From assembly GCF_002994745.2 (NCBI RefSeq), contig NC_037094.1, positions 63,086,639-63,150,638 on the forward strand: 64,000 nucleotides of DNA, read 5' to 3'. This stretch comes from Rosa chinensis. Lineage: Eukaryota; Streptophyta; Magnoliopsida; Rosales; Rosaceae. Of this stretch, positions 12,589 to 23,736 are shown piece by piece (position 1 is the first letter of the stretch; each line of letters begins with the position of its first letter). The notes under the pieces were generated by a model. The model did no database searches. It was not told the DNA's origin and saw nothing but the letters and a program-made list of their open reading frames with translations. The translations under genes and the position numbers were made by a program.

Positions 12589-14371
12589 AAGACTATCCTC
12601 GTACCTGGTGGAAAAAGAGGCCTATGATCGGATCGCGACCTTGGAAATTGTCAATGAGGAATTCTCTGACCAAGAACAAGAAGACGATGATGAGATTCAG
12701 CTGGCTCCGGCAGCGCTGGATGATACTCCTCCTAAGGTCAGGGACCCTACTGAGAAGGTCAATCTTGGAATAGTAGATGAGCCTATGGAAGTGGCTATTA
12801 GCGCCTATTTAGAGCCTAGCGAAAAACAGAGGCTCATTGATTTATTACTGGAATTCAAAGACTGCTTCGCGGAGAAATATGAAGACATGCCAGGCCTGTC
12901 ATCGAATTTGGTATGCCATCAGCTACCCACACTCCCTGACAAGAGGCCTGTGAAGCAAGAGCCGCGAAGAATGAACTCTGAGACCCAAGTCCTGGTCAAA
13001 GAGGAAGTTGCAAAGATGCACAAGTCAGGCATCATCAGGGTAGCCAAATACAATCAGTGGCTATCCAACATAGTGCCAGTTCACAAGAAGAATGGCAAGA
13101 TGAGGGTCTGCGTGGACTACAAAGACCTTAATGTCGCTACGCCTAAAGACGTCTACCCCATGCCTGTAGCAGATATGCTGGTAGACGCAGTAGCGGGGCA
13201 TGAACTGTTGTCCTTCATGGATGGAACTGCAGGGTATCACCAAATTCCTGTCGCGAAAGAAGACAGACACAAGACTGCGTTCCGTTGCCCAGGCTTCGCG
13301 GGTGTTTTTGAATATGTGGTCATGCCTTTTGGACTGAAGAATGCGGGGGCAACATATCAGAGAGCCATGAACCTGATCTTCCATGACATATTGGGGAAGA
13401 TTTTGGAGGTTTATATCGATGACGTGGTCGTGAAGTCTAAGAAGAGAGGAGACCATATCGTCGATCTTAGAAAGGTCTTTGAGCGAATGCGGCTTCACAA
13501 ACTCAAGATGAACCCCGCCAAATGCGTTTTCGGAGTTCAGGCTGGTGACTTTCAAGGATTTATCATCCACCAGAGAGGAATTGAGGTCCCTGAGGATAAG
13601 GCCAGCGCAGTCATCAACGCGTCTCCCCCGCGAACAAAGAAGGAATTACAGCGATTTCTAGGTACGATCAATTTTTTGAGACGTTTCATCTCTAACTCTG
13701 CAGGTAAAATCCAGCAGTTTTCCCCATTGCTGAAGTTGCAGGGACAACACGAGTTTGTATGGGAACCCAAACATCAAGAGGCTTTTGACAAAATTAAGGC
13801 CTATTTGGCGAGCCCGCCAGTACTTGTTCCACCCAGAGTTGGATTCCCATTGAAGCTGTATATTTCAGCAGCTGAGGCTTCCATTGGAAGCCTACTCGCT
13901 CAAGATGACGAGGAAGGCATCGAACATGCCATCTTTTACCTCAGTAGGACACTTACAGATTGCGAAACTAGGTATACGCCAATGGAGAAGCTATGTCTTA
14001 CACTATATTTCTCAGCATGCAAGTTACGGCACTACATGTTATCCTTCACTACTTGCATCATTGCTCAAACCGACCTGGATAAGTATATGCTGTCGCGACC
14101 TATTTTGAGAGGTCGCATTGGCAAGTGGGTGTTGGCCTTATCCGAATTCTCGCTACAATACGTTCCACAGAAAGCAGTAAAGGGACAGGCCATCGCAGAC
14201 TTCCTCGCACATCACCCTATGCTGGATGTCCCCACCATGAAAGAGTTAGAGATAGCGACCGTCACCACAACTCGACTAGATTTGGCGCGCATTCCAGAAT
14301 ATGCTGTATGGTATCAAGCCACAGTCTCCCTTCAACCCTGGGTATTGTTTTTTGATGGCTCACCCACATAA
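12536..14371 (+). pseudogene. element A reverse transcriptase and first RNase H
   Basis: Reverse transcriptase with the fingers/palm blocks RVCVDYKDLN, LSFMDGTAGYHQI and MPFGLKNAGATYQR, and the catalytic YIDD at residues 293-296 (13412). The connection RNase H follows (EHAIFYLSRTL, then YTPMEKLCL). The frame ends in TAA at 14369 just after FFDGS, the first catalytic block of the second RNase H. That nonsense codon separates RT from everything downstream. The RT itself has no visible break inside the catalytic core. Confidence 0.85.
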
Positions 14372-15178
14372 ACCCTAGCAGGGGCAGGGGTGGTTCTGGA
14401 AAACCCAGCAGGCGATCGTTTTTCATATTCTTTCCAGTTGGAGTTTAAGTGCACCAATAACCAAGTAGAATATGAGGCCCTTATTATTGGCTTGGAGATA
14501 TTATTGGAACTAGGGGTGAGAGACATCCAGGTTCGTGGTGACTCTTTGCTCGTGATCAATTAGCTTCAAGAGAAGTTCAGGTGTGTCAGTTGCTTGCTTG
14601 TACCATATTTGAATCGCGCCGTTGAGCTCCTGGACCAATTTGATGACGTGGGTTTGGAGCACATCCCTCGCGAGGGCAATTTCGAGGCCAATGAACTCGC
14701 TCAACTGGATACAGGAATTACATTGAAATATGGGGTCCGCGAGCGCATTCTGAAGGTTGAGCGACGCACGCTGCCTTCGTGGCTTGTGCGACCTAACCCG
14801 CCTGACGAGCCGGTCGTCGCAGTCCTGGAGCCTATTGACGTAGATTGGCGCATCCCTTTGATAGATTACCTCAAGCAGCCAGACCTCATTGCAGACAGGA
14901 AGATCCGTTTCCTTGCTTTAAATTACTTCCTCAGAGGCGAAGAGCTACATCGACGCGGTGAAGATGGCATCGATTTCAGGTGTGTCTGTGGTCGCGAAGC
15001 GAAACAATTAATGCGAGAAGTACATGAAGGCGTGTGTGGCGCCCATCAAGCGGGTCCCAAGATGCTGGCTTATCCGAAGACATGGCTATTATTGGCCCAG
15101 CATTTTGAAGGATTGTATCGCATTCGCAAAAGGATGCCAAGATTTCCAGGCACATGGACCAGTCCAGCACATTCCTAA
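14372..15178 (+). pseudogene. element A second RNase H and integrase zinc region
   Basis: Continuation of the RT frame after the TAA. It holds the Glu block QVEYEALIIGLE and the Asp block RGDSLLV of the second, Tat-type RNase H. A TAG at 14561 sits where the family normally has Gln. The last Asp block reads ANELA instead of ADxLA, so the final catalytic Asp appears to be Asn. The integrase HHCC zinc finger starts near 15020 (HEGVCGAHQ). A one-base shift near 15060-15075 moves the rest of integrase into the frame opening at 15024. Confidence 0.75.
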
Positions 15179-16142
15179 TATTCCTATGCAGCCTATCATT
15201 AAACCTTGGCCTGTGCGAGGTTGGGCTTTGGACTTAATCGGCATGATTCACCCGCATTCTTCACTCCAGCACAAGTTCATCATCGTCGCTACCGATTTCT
15301 TCACTAAGTGGGTGGAAGCTGAGCCTTTGAAGGAGGCCTCCGGGGCCACCATTCGCCAATTCATCTTCCGCAATATTATTTGCAGGTTTGGCATTCTGGA
15401 GGTTTTGGTGTCTGACAGGGGGGCAGCGTTCATGGGTGGTGATGTCGAGAAGTTGGTAAATGATTATGGCATCCAATTTATCCATAGCACGCCTTATGAC
15501 GCTCAATCCAATGGTCAAGCGGAGGCCAGTAATAAGATCATCATTACTCTCTTGAAAAAACTGCTCGTGGAGAACCCTCGCCAGTGGCATGACACATTGT
15601 ATGAGATGTTATTGACTTATCGTACTTCTAAGCAGAACCCTACGACCACCACCCTCTACGCATTAATGTTCAGCCACGATGCGGTTCTCCCTTTGGAGAT
15701 CAATGTTCAATCTCTGCGCGTCCAAGATCAACAGCATCTGATTGGTGAAGATTATGTCCAGGCTATGTGGCAAGAACATGAAGACCTTAGCGGGACACGC
15801 TTAGAAGCTTTGGACACCTTGGTGATGGAAAAGCAGCGGATCGATCACGCCTATGATAAGAGGACACGTGGTCGCAGTTACAAGGAGGGTGAGCTCGTTT
15901 GGAAGGCAGTCCTTCCATTTGGCGAAAAGTTGACTGGCCGCTGTAAATGGATTCCTCGCTGGGTAGGAGCTTTTGTTATTCACCGAATTCTAGAACGCGG
16001 GGCTTTTCACCTTAAAGATTTAGACGGCGACCTCCACCGCAACCCCATTAACGGCAGGTTCCTCAAGAAGTATTACCCCAGTGTTTGGGAATTTGAAGAC
16101 CCAACGGCTCCAGCGGTTCCTAGAACAGGGGGGCGACCATAG
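15024..16142 (+). pseudogene. element A integrase core and C-terminus
   Basis: Integrase, which joins the reverse-transcribed DNA to the host chromosome. Visible blocks: the CC pair of the zinc finger (CIAFAKGCQDFQAHGP), first Asp in IIVATDFFTKWVEAEPL, second Asp in VSDRGAAF (SDRG where most relatives have SDNG or TDNG), and Glu in NGQAEASNK. The C-terminus (GAFHLKDLDGD, FLKKYYPS) has no chromodomain, which fits Tat. This part is open for 372 codons. Upstream breaks mean that it could not be made as part of a polyprotein. Confidence 0.85.
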
Positions 16143-17046
16143 TCTTCTTGGGCTTGCTCCATCCTCTCCATTTAGGCCAATCTATGGCTTCATCCTCATG
16201 TATTCGCTCTGCCTAAGAACACTAAGGGGGCAACACTCTATATATCTAGGCCATTTGATTGCGGCCATTAATCTATCTATCTAAGAAGCCATTTGTTTCT
16301 TTTGATACTTTTCTTTCAGTTTTCTTGACAATATGTGTTAGGAATATATGTAAGGGCCTATACCAGAGGCCTTATATATCTAGGCCATTTGATTGCGGCC
16401 ATTAATCTATCTATCTAAGAAGCCATTTGTTTCTTTTGAGACTTTTCTTTCAGTTTTCTTGACAATATGTGTTAGGAATATATGTAAGGGCCTATACCAG
16501 AGGCCTTATTATTTTTCAGCAAATGACAAAAAATTCAGAAAGTTTCATACATAGTGGCTTTGCGGCCAAAAGCAGTACAATGTGTTTGAGAAAATTACAT
16601 TTGCGGTTTACAAAGCCAAAAGTGGCTAAACATCATAAGGCTTTCAGATCTTCTAAGAGCGTCTGGATCTTGCGGTAGAGGCAGTGAGATGATCATTCTT
16701 ACTCTTGCTCTCTTCACCTACATCTCTTGGCTCCGGGCTGCAGCTGCTATCTTCTGTATTGGAAGAAGAGGGAAGGAAATAATCCATCGCAGCCCTTCCA
16801 GTTGGCTATCCTCCGGGATGGAGATGGATTCAGCGAGTCAGCGCAACCCAGTTGCCTCATTTACCTCCAGGGGAAAAACAGAAGTCGGTGCGTCTGACCC
16901 AGGAGGTAAACTGCGGAAGAAGAACGATCGGCCTCGAGTGGCCTGCCACCCTTCTTCGTTTTGCTTCGTGCCGGGAAATCTGAGGAGAGGGACTCTCCAG
17001 AATGCGAGATCCCGCGCTAGGAGCTCCTCGTGTTCTTCAGCCTATC
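16143..17046 (+). other. element A post-pol non-coding region, left part
   Basis: No gene is supported. It contains a tandem duplication of 134 bp (16241-16374 and 16375-16508, almost identical) and ends at the CTATC target site used by element B. It probably belongs to the 3' side of A's antisense gene or to a spacer. Confidence 0.6.
16241..16508. repeat. 134-bp tandem duplication in element A
   Basis: Two copies beginning TATATCTAGGCCATTTGATT and ending GAGGCCTTA, with one visible substitution, so the duplication is young compared with A itself. Confidence 0.85.
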
Positions 17047-17554
17047 TGTACCTACATGTGCTAGAACGAGCATAATTAGCTATAATGAGCCACGCTCATG
17101 GTACCGCCAGAGGTACCGACTCTCACCAAGGGGATGACCTGCGAAGTCACGGCCAGGCGGGCTACCGCTCGAGCCCTGGATCGCCCCCAGATCACCGCTG
17201 ACGCGCCGCCACGCGCCGCGTCAAGATAACATCAGAAGCTCCAGACGCTGGGAATCGAAGCACATCAGTCCCACATCGGAAACAAGGAGAAGATCAACCT
17301 CTTCCTCATCTATAAAAGGTTCTCTCCTCTCTCCTCATTAATTACGCAATTACTACTCATTTATTGTTATACTGCGCATATACAGTGACTGACTTAGGCA
17401 TCGGAGAAGAGAAGACCGCCCAACGCTGTCTCCCTCTGACTCCCTGTCTATCGTGTTGCAGTTAGCAGGAATCACCTAATCCTAGGAGTAGCGGTCCGCC
17501 CACCGGACCCGCGTTAAGCAAGGAATCGGCTACCGCCGGACTTGAACATTAACA
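17047..17554 (+). repeat. 5' LTR of element B
   Basis: 508 bp. It has a TATA box (CTATAAAAGG near 17310) that is changed to CTGTAAAAGG in the 3' LTR. Ends TGTACC and ATTAACA. Confidence 0.95.
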
Positions 17555-17555
17555 T

Positions 17556-17573
17556 TGGCGCCGTCTGTGGGAA
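17556..17573 (+). promoter_or_regulatory. primer-binding site of element B
   Basis: TGGCGCCGTCTGTGGGAA starts two bases after the LTR, the position where a host tRNA primes minus-strand DNA synthesis. The same 17-bp core is present in element C. I did not identify the tRNA. Confidence 0.8.
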
Positions 17574-17607
17574 CCCTTGAACAAGAGGTCATCCAGCAAC
17601 AATCACC

Positions 17608-20600
17608 ATGACTAACGACAGCGGGGGAAACGCTGAAGAGCAGGTAGATCAATCTGCCATTCCCCAACCCACCAACCCAGCGGTAGGCGTCAACCGCGCG
17701 TTATTCACCACCTCGGTCAACCCCGGCGATGAGACAAACCCAGGTAGCAGCCGCCCGCCAGGCCAAGACCTCGCTTCCCTGTACGAGCTGGCACTGGCGG
17801 ATCTTCACAAGGCAAACAGAGAACGTGAACAAGAGCGCAAGGAAAAGGCCGAAGCCCAGAGGCAGGTGGCCACGCTGGTGTCCCGCTTCGATGAGCTAAA
17901 GAAAGCTTTGGAGGCAACCGCCAACCCGGCACGAAGTGAACAGTCACGAAGCACCAGGCATAGCCGACCCAGCACGGGAGCATTGATACCAGCACCGGTC
18001 GTACACATGCAAGTCCCGCTGCACCCACCAGAGCTAGCGGCAATGGGACCACCCCCTGCACCCCAGCTAATGTTGGAACAGGAGGCGGAGTCATCACTGC
18101 ACACCCACCGCTCGAGACCTAGGGCGAGAACAGAGGGAGACCCGCCCGCTCCCAGGCGAGGATCAGTTCAGCGGAGTACCCGCCTAGACCCCGCCGGCGA
18201 CGCAACCTCTCAAATACTGGAGAGGATGCAGCAGTTGGAACAAAGGATAATCCGGGCTGAATCAGGCACCCCGGCACCAGCTTCAAACCCACTTTTCGCG
18301 GCCAGGCCAGGACCATTTACCGTTGCAATTTTGCTAGCCGTCAGACCGGCGTATGCAAAGACCCCTAAAATGTCACATTACAGCGGTAAGACTGATCCCT
18401 TCGTCCATATGGACACCTTCAAGAAAGTCACCAACAACAAGGGATTCGATGACGCCACCCTGTGCCACTTGTTCAGTGAAACGCTGGACAATGAGGCAAT
18501 GAATTGGTTCTTCGAGTGCCCGCCGGGATCCATTGACTCATTTCAGGCATTATCGCATGCTTTCCTTTCTCGGTTCATCCTACTGTCCGCCGGGCACCAC
18601 AACACAAGCCAACTGTTCAACGTCAAGCAGGGTACGGAAGAGACACTGAAGGCGTTCGTCACAAGGTGGCGAGCGGCAGCATCTCAGTGCCGTGATCTCG
18701 ATAAAACAATGGCTTCGGCGGCTTTTAAGCAGGGACTCCTCAAAGGGCCATTTCTATATCACCTCAACTACAATCATCCAAATGCGGTATACGACCACCT
18801 CATGAGTGAGGCGGTCATTCATGCCCAAGCAGAATTCATCACATATGGGGAGGCCCCACCGCCACCAGCGGCATTGGCAAAATCGACACAACCCTCCTCC
18901 AGTCAGCAAGGGACCGCTAATAAAACCTCCACACCGCCAACTGACAAGAAGAGGGAGTGGCAGCAGGGTCAGTACCAAAACAAGCGACAAAAGGATCAGC
19001 ACTGCAAGGGAAACCGCCCATCCCATGGGGACAACCGCAACAAACATGCGGAGTCTTCCCAGCGGTATGCAGTATTTACAGTCCTCACGGCTTCACATGA
19101 AGAAATATACAATCAGTGCAAGGATCAGATCCCACCGCCGCCCCCGGGAAAATACCCAAAAACAGGAAAGCCAAGGAACACCGGCAGGTGGTGCAAATAC
19201 CACGAGGACAGCGGTCACAATACCAACAGCTGCAACGCCCTCAAAACGGCCATCGAGACCTTGTACCGGGATGGCAAGCTTGAGCAGTTCAAGGTATGCC
19301 AACCGCCACCTGTGATCGCCGATATTGAGCCCATGGGCCGCATCAACACAATCGACGGAGGTGCTCCAATCACCAGCATGTCTCACAGAGCTAGAAAGCG
19401 TTACGCGCGAGCTAATCACCCAAAGGAAGTCTGCAACATCCGCTACGAAAGATCCGCCAAACTCCCAAGGTCTGGTTGGGAACCCATTACCTTCTCAGAG
19501 GAGGAGGAACGCGGAGTACATCTGCCCCACGACGATCCTTTCTTGATTGACGCTATTCTGGGCAAAATGTCAGTGGGAAGAATCCTGGTTGACAGCGGTT
19601 CCGCTGTCAACGTTATATTCGGCGGTTGTTATAACAACCTTAAGAGGAACAGAAAATTACTCCAAGACCATGAACCGCTGCTCAGCTTCTCCGGTGATGT
19701 CACGCAACCGCTGGGCTCTGACTATATGCGGCTCGTTATGGGCACTAGTCCATGTATGGCTGAAATACATACGGAGTTCATAGTTGTCGATTGTTCGAGT
19801 TCATACAACGCCATCATTGGTCGGCCAGCGCTCAACAAACTCAAGTGCCTCATCGCCGGGTACATGCTGCTCATGAAATTCCCCACACCCAACGGCACAG
19901 GATGTGTAAAGGGAAGTCAGCAATTGGCACGCGAGTGTTATTCTACTACCATAGCACAATCAGCCCGCCGCCACGAGATCCTAGCGGTAGGCAGTCGGGC
20001 ACTGCCACCAAACATTTTTGAGGACCCCAGGGAGGATGAAAAGAAGTACGTAAGGAAAGAGCCGGTCAACCCAGAAATATCACTGAGGGTTGTCAGCATC
20101 TCGGACGAGCACCCTGAACGGACGGTCCGCATAGGCGCTCAATTGGACCCAGAGCTGGCGGCGGAGCTCACCCAGTTCCTACTGGACAACGCTACAGTCT
20201 TTGCCTGGTCATATGCAGACATGCCAGGTATCTCCCCTGAAATCATCTCACACAAGTTGAGCATCAAACCATCCTTCTACCCTATCAAACAGAAACGCAG
20301 AGCCTTCGACGAAGAGAAGTACCGCGCTATCAGAGAGGAGGTTGCCAAGCTCCAGGGCATTGGGTTCATCCGCCAGGTCATCTATCCCCAGTGGATTTCC
20401 AACCTGGTTATGGTCAAGAAGGCTAGCGGCAAGTGGAGGATGTGCGTCGACTTCAAAAACCTTAACAAGGCATGCCCGAAAGATAGCTTCCTGTTACCTC
20501 GCATCGATCAACTCGTCGACGCAACCGTTGGACACGAGCTTCTCAGCATGATGGATGCTTTTTCCGGTTATAACCAGATCAGGATGCATCCCGACGACCA

Positions 20601-21204
20601 GGAATGCACCACCTTCACCACCGACAAAGGCCTGTATTGTTACAATGTGATGCCTTTCGGTTTGAAGAACGCAGGGGCAACTTATCAGCGGCTGATGAAC
20701 GCCATGTTCGCGAAACATCTGGGCAAGATAATCGAGGTCTACGTAGACGACATGTTGGTCAAAAGTATAAAGGCCAGCGGACATGTGGCAAATCTGAAAA
20801 TCATAATAACCATCCTCTTGGCCTACGGCATGCGCCTCAACCCGGAGAAATGTTTCTTTGGCGTCACCGCCAGCAAATTTCTGGGATATATTGTCAGTGA
20901 ACGGGGCATCGAGGCCAACCCTGACAAGGTACAGGCCATCCTCAACCTGAAGGACCCAGAATGGAAGGTGCACGTCCAATGCCTCCAGGGCAAGCTAACC
21001 GCCCTGTCTCGATTCATCTCCAGACTGACCGACAGGTGTGCCCCATTTTTCAAAGTCCTCAAAACAACCCACAAAAAGGTCATCGACTGGAACCCAGAGT
21101 GCCAGGCGGCGTTCCAAGGCCTGAAGGAATACCTGGTGGCAGTTCCGCTCCTCTCCATTCCTGTCCAAGGAGAAACATTGTACATTTACCTAGCGGTATC
21201 TTAG
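17608..21204 (+). CDS. element B Gag-protease-RT polyprotein (ends at premature TAG)
   Basis: 1198 codons from the first ATG after the primer site. The N-terminus is a coiled-coil-like region (residues 60-100). The Gag domain is at about 255-345 (DPFVHMDTFKKVTNNKGF). A CX2HX4HX4C knuckle lies near 528 (CKYHEDSGHNTNSC), the retropepsin motif ILVDSGSAVNV near 660, and RT blocks from 930, with the catalytic YVDD at 1045-1048. The frame then ends in TAG at 21202-21204, inside the connection RNase H. Downstream coding continues in the same frame, and element C has sense codons here, so this is a nonsense mutation. A programmed stop is unlikely given the location inside a folded domain. Confidence 0.9.
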   Translation: MTNDSGGNAEEQVDQSAIPQPTNPAVGVNRALFTTSVNPGDETNPGSSRPPGQDLASLYELALADLHKANREREQERKEKAEAQRQVATLVSRFDELKKALEATANPARSEQSRSTRHSRPSTGALIPAPVVHMQVPLHPPELAAMGPPPAPQLMLEQEAESSLHTHRSRPRARTEGDPPAPRRGSVQRSTRLDPAGDATSQILERMQQLEQRIIRAESGTPAPASNPLFAARPGPFTVAILLAVRPAYAKTPKMSHYSGKTDPFVHMDTFKKVTNNKGFDDATLCHLFSETLDNEAMNWFFECPPGSIDSFQALSHAFLSRFILLSAGHHNTSQLFNVKQGTEETLKAFVTRWRAAASQCRDLDKTMASAAFKQGLLKGPFLYHLNYNHPNAVYDHLMSEAVIHAQAEFITYGEAPPPPAALAKSTQPSSSQQGTANKTSTPPTDKKREWQQGQYQNKRQKDQHCKGNRPSHGDNRNKHAESSQRYAVFTVLTASHEEIYNQCKDQIPPPPPGKYPKTGKPRNTGRWCKYHEDSGHNTNSCNALKTAIETLYRDGKLEQFKVCQPPPVIADIEPMGRINTIDGGAPITSMSHRARKRYARANHPKEVCNIRYERSAKLPRSGWEPITFSEEEERGVHLPHDDPFLIDAILGKMSVGRILVDSGSAVNVIFGGCYNNLKRNRKLLQDHEPLLSFSGDVTQPLGSDYMRLVMGTSPCMAEIHTEFIVVDCSSSYNAIIGRPALNKLKCLIAGYMLLMKFPTPNGTGCVKGSQQLARECYSTTIAQSARRHEILAVGSRALPPNIFEDPREDEKKYVRKEPVNPEISLRVVSISDEHPERTVRIGAQLDPELAAELTQFLLDNATVFAWSYADMPGISPEIISHKLSIKPSFYPIKQKRRAFDEEKYRAIREEVAKLQGIGFIRQVIYPQWISNLVMVKKASGKWRMCVDFKNLNKACPKDSFLLPRIDQLVDATVGHELLSMMDAFSGYNQIRMHPDDQECTTFTTDKGLYCYNVMPFGLKNAGATYQRLMNAMFAKHLGKIIEVYVDDMLVKSIKASGHVANLKIIITILLAYGMRLNPEKCFFGVTASKFLGYIVSERGIEANPDKVQAILNLKDPEWKVHVQCLQGKLTALSRFISRLTDRCAPFFKVLKTTHKKVIDWNPECQAAFQGLKEYLVAVPLLSIPVQGETLYIYLAVS

Positions 21205-23325
21205 TCAGCGGTTAGCTGCGCCATCGTCCGGCGGGAGGGCCAGGACGAGCTCCCAGTTTTCTATGCCGGAAGAGGCATGAATGGTGCGGAAGCAAGGTAT
21301 CCTCCATTGGAGCAGCTTGCTCTCGCACTCATCGTTGCCGCCAGACGCCTCCGCCAGTACTTCCAAACCCATACAATACATGTGCTAACCAATCAACCGC
21401 TGAGACAAGTTATGCAGAACCCTGAACATTTGGGGCGCCTCAGCAAGTGGGCCATTGAGCTCAGCGAGTTTGACATTGATTACAAACCACGAACCGCCAT
21501 GAAGGGCCAGGCGGTGGCAGACTTCATCGCTGAGCTCACCGAGCGTCAGCCCGAAACCAAGATCGATATACCGCTCGGAACAGAAATTGCTACGGCCGTA
21601 GAGCCGGCACCCCAACAATCAGACTGGAACCTACATGTGGACGGTTCCGCTTCCGCCAAGGCCAGCGGTGCCGGAATTATCTTGACAGGACCACGGGGGC
21701 TTAACGTCGAGTATGTGTTGAAATTCAACTTCAAAGCTTCTAACAACATGGCGGAATATGAGGCACTCATTGCCGGCCTACTCCTCCCCATTGATTCAGG
21801 AGCCGACAGTGTCAACATCTTCAGCGACTCTCAGTTGGTCGTTAACCAGGTCAACGACAGCTTTCAGGCCAAGGATCAGCAGTTAGCGGCATACTTATGG
21901 TACACCAAAACGCTGCTCAAGAAATTCAAGTTCCACACCATCACACAAATCCCCAGGGAAAAGAACGTCAGGGCTGATTCACTGGCAAGACTGGCAACCG
22001 CCCAACCACACCAGAGCCCAGCAGACACAAGGGTAGAGTCCCTGGACAGGCCAAGTATCACCAAAACCCTGGCGAAGATCTTTAGCATTGAGGCCAATCC
22101 TAGTTGGATGGACGAGATTATCCAATACAAGCGCAACGGGACATTGCCAGAAGACAAGATCAAGGCGCGACAGCTCCAGCGGAGAGCAACCCGTTACAAC
22201 ATGCAGAGCGGCAAACTTTATCGCCAGGGATTCACTCACCCCAACCTTCATTGTCTAACCCCAGAGGAGGGAAAGGTCGTGCTGGCAACAATACATGGCG
22301 GGGAATGCGGAAATCACTCAGGTGCCAGATCCTTGGCTAATCGCACAATGCGACAAGGCTACTTTTGGCCTACAATTGGTGATGACGCCCGGCGGATATC
22401 AAGATCCTGTCACAAATGTCAACAATTTGCTGATTTTCCACACGCTCCGGCGGGACCTCTGTCGGTTATCGTCAGCCCCTGGATTCACTCAATGTGGGGC
22501 CTGGACTTGATGGGAAAATTCCAAACCGCCAAAGGTCAATTCAAATACATCATTGTCGCCATTGACTACAGCAGCAAGTGGATAGAGGCAGAGCCACTGA
22601 CGGCAATAACTACCGCCAAGGTAATCCATTTCCTCTGGAAGAACATCTACTGCCGCTACGGTGTCCCGCACGCAATCATCACAGACAACGGCACACAGTT
22701 CAACAATAAGGAACTCATCTCTTTCACCGCCAACCTGGGCACCAAGATGCGTTTTGCATCGGTCGCCCATCCCCAAACCAACGGCCAGGTCGAGGCGGCA
22801 AACAAGATAATCAAGAAACTGTTACAGAAGCGGCTCGATGAGGCAAAGGGTTTGTGGGCGGAGAAGCTCCCGGAGGTTCTATGGGCCATCAGAACAACTC
22901 CAACCTCCGCCACAGGTGAAACCCCCTTTTGTATGATGTTCGGAACTGAGGCTGTCCTGCCTATCGAGGTAACCCAACCAACCGCTAGGGTCGAAGGCTG
23001 CTGCCCCGAGACCAACAGCGACGACGTTAACCTCGACAGGGATCTACTAGAGGAAAAGCGAGACGCAGCCCATTTGCGCAATCTCCAGAATAAGCGGCGG
23101 GTGTCACGTTTCTACAACGCCAGGGTCAAAGCCCGCAACCTCCAACTGGGGGACTGGGTAATGAAAGAAGTCATACTACCGCCAACAAAACTCCGCCCAA
23201 CTTGGGAAGGTCCATACAAAATTGTAGAGGTCGTTAGCCCGGGCACCTTCTACTTAATGGACAAGGATGGCGTCACAACGACCCACCCCTGGAATACCGA
23301 ACACCTTCGGTATTACTACAAATAG
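21205..23325 (+). pseudogene. element B second RNase H and integrase (after the TAG)
   Basis: Same frame as the upstream polyprotein; the first ATG is at 21277. The remainder of the connection RNase H comes first. The Tat-type second RNase H follows, with HVDGSA, MAEYEAL, FSDSQLV and RADSLARL, so all four acidic positions are present. Integrase has the HHCC finger (HGGECGNHSG ... CHKCQ), catalytic Asp in VAIDYSSKW, Asp in TDNGTQF and Glu in NGQVEAANK, then a C-terminal GPYKIVEVVSPGTFYL fold without a chromodomain. Everything catalytic is intact; only the upstream stop separates it from Gag-RT. Confidence 0.85.
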
Positions 23326-23736
23326 TCATACCGCTACCCAAGAGCATCTTGACTTAGCTAAATTTTTGTTCAATATTTAGCTAAGGGAAGCTACCCAACG
23401 GGTACGACCCCGCTTTTGTAAAACGCTGTTCAGACAACTATCAATGAAACGAGGAATTATTCAAACCATTGTTACCAAGTCTAGCACTGAGGGCAACTGG
23501 CAACGCCAGTCAGCGGACTACGTCGGCTACATTGCCCACTTGGACCAATTTTAATTCCTTTAATGTTTCATTCATGACCAAAGGCAAATATCAAGACCTC
23601 TAGCGGCACACACATTATCACAAACAAAAAGAAACACTTGGAATTTGGGTGCCAACAAATTTCATTCATCTCAAAACAGAATTACATCATTTATGCCTCA
23701 GCGGCTACAAAAAAAAAAAAAAAAACTTTCCTACTC
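23326..23736. other. spacer between convergent pol and antisense gene of B
   Basis: About 410 bp with no gene. It is the shared 3' region of the sense pol and the antisense gene. It holds a run of 17-18 A at about 23709-23726, which is a T-run just downstream of the antisense stop; element C has a T-run at the same place. Confidence 0.7.

Noticed and set aside
21202..21204. Programmed stop or readthrough between Gag-RT and RNase H-integrase in B
   Set aside because: It falls inside the connection RNase H fold, and element C has sense codons there; a simple nonsense mutation fits better.
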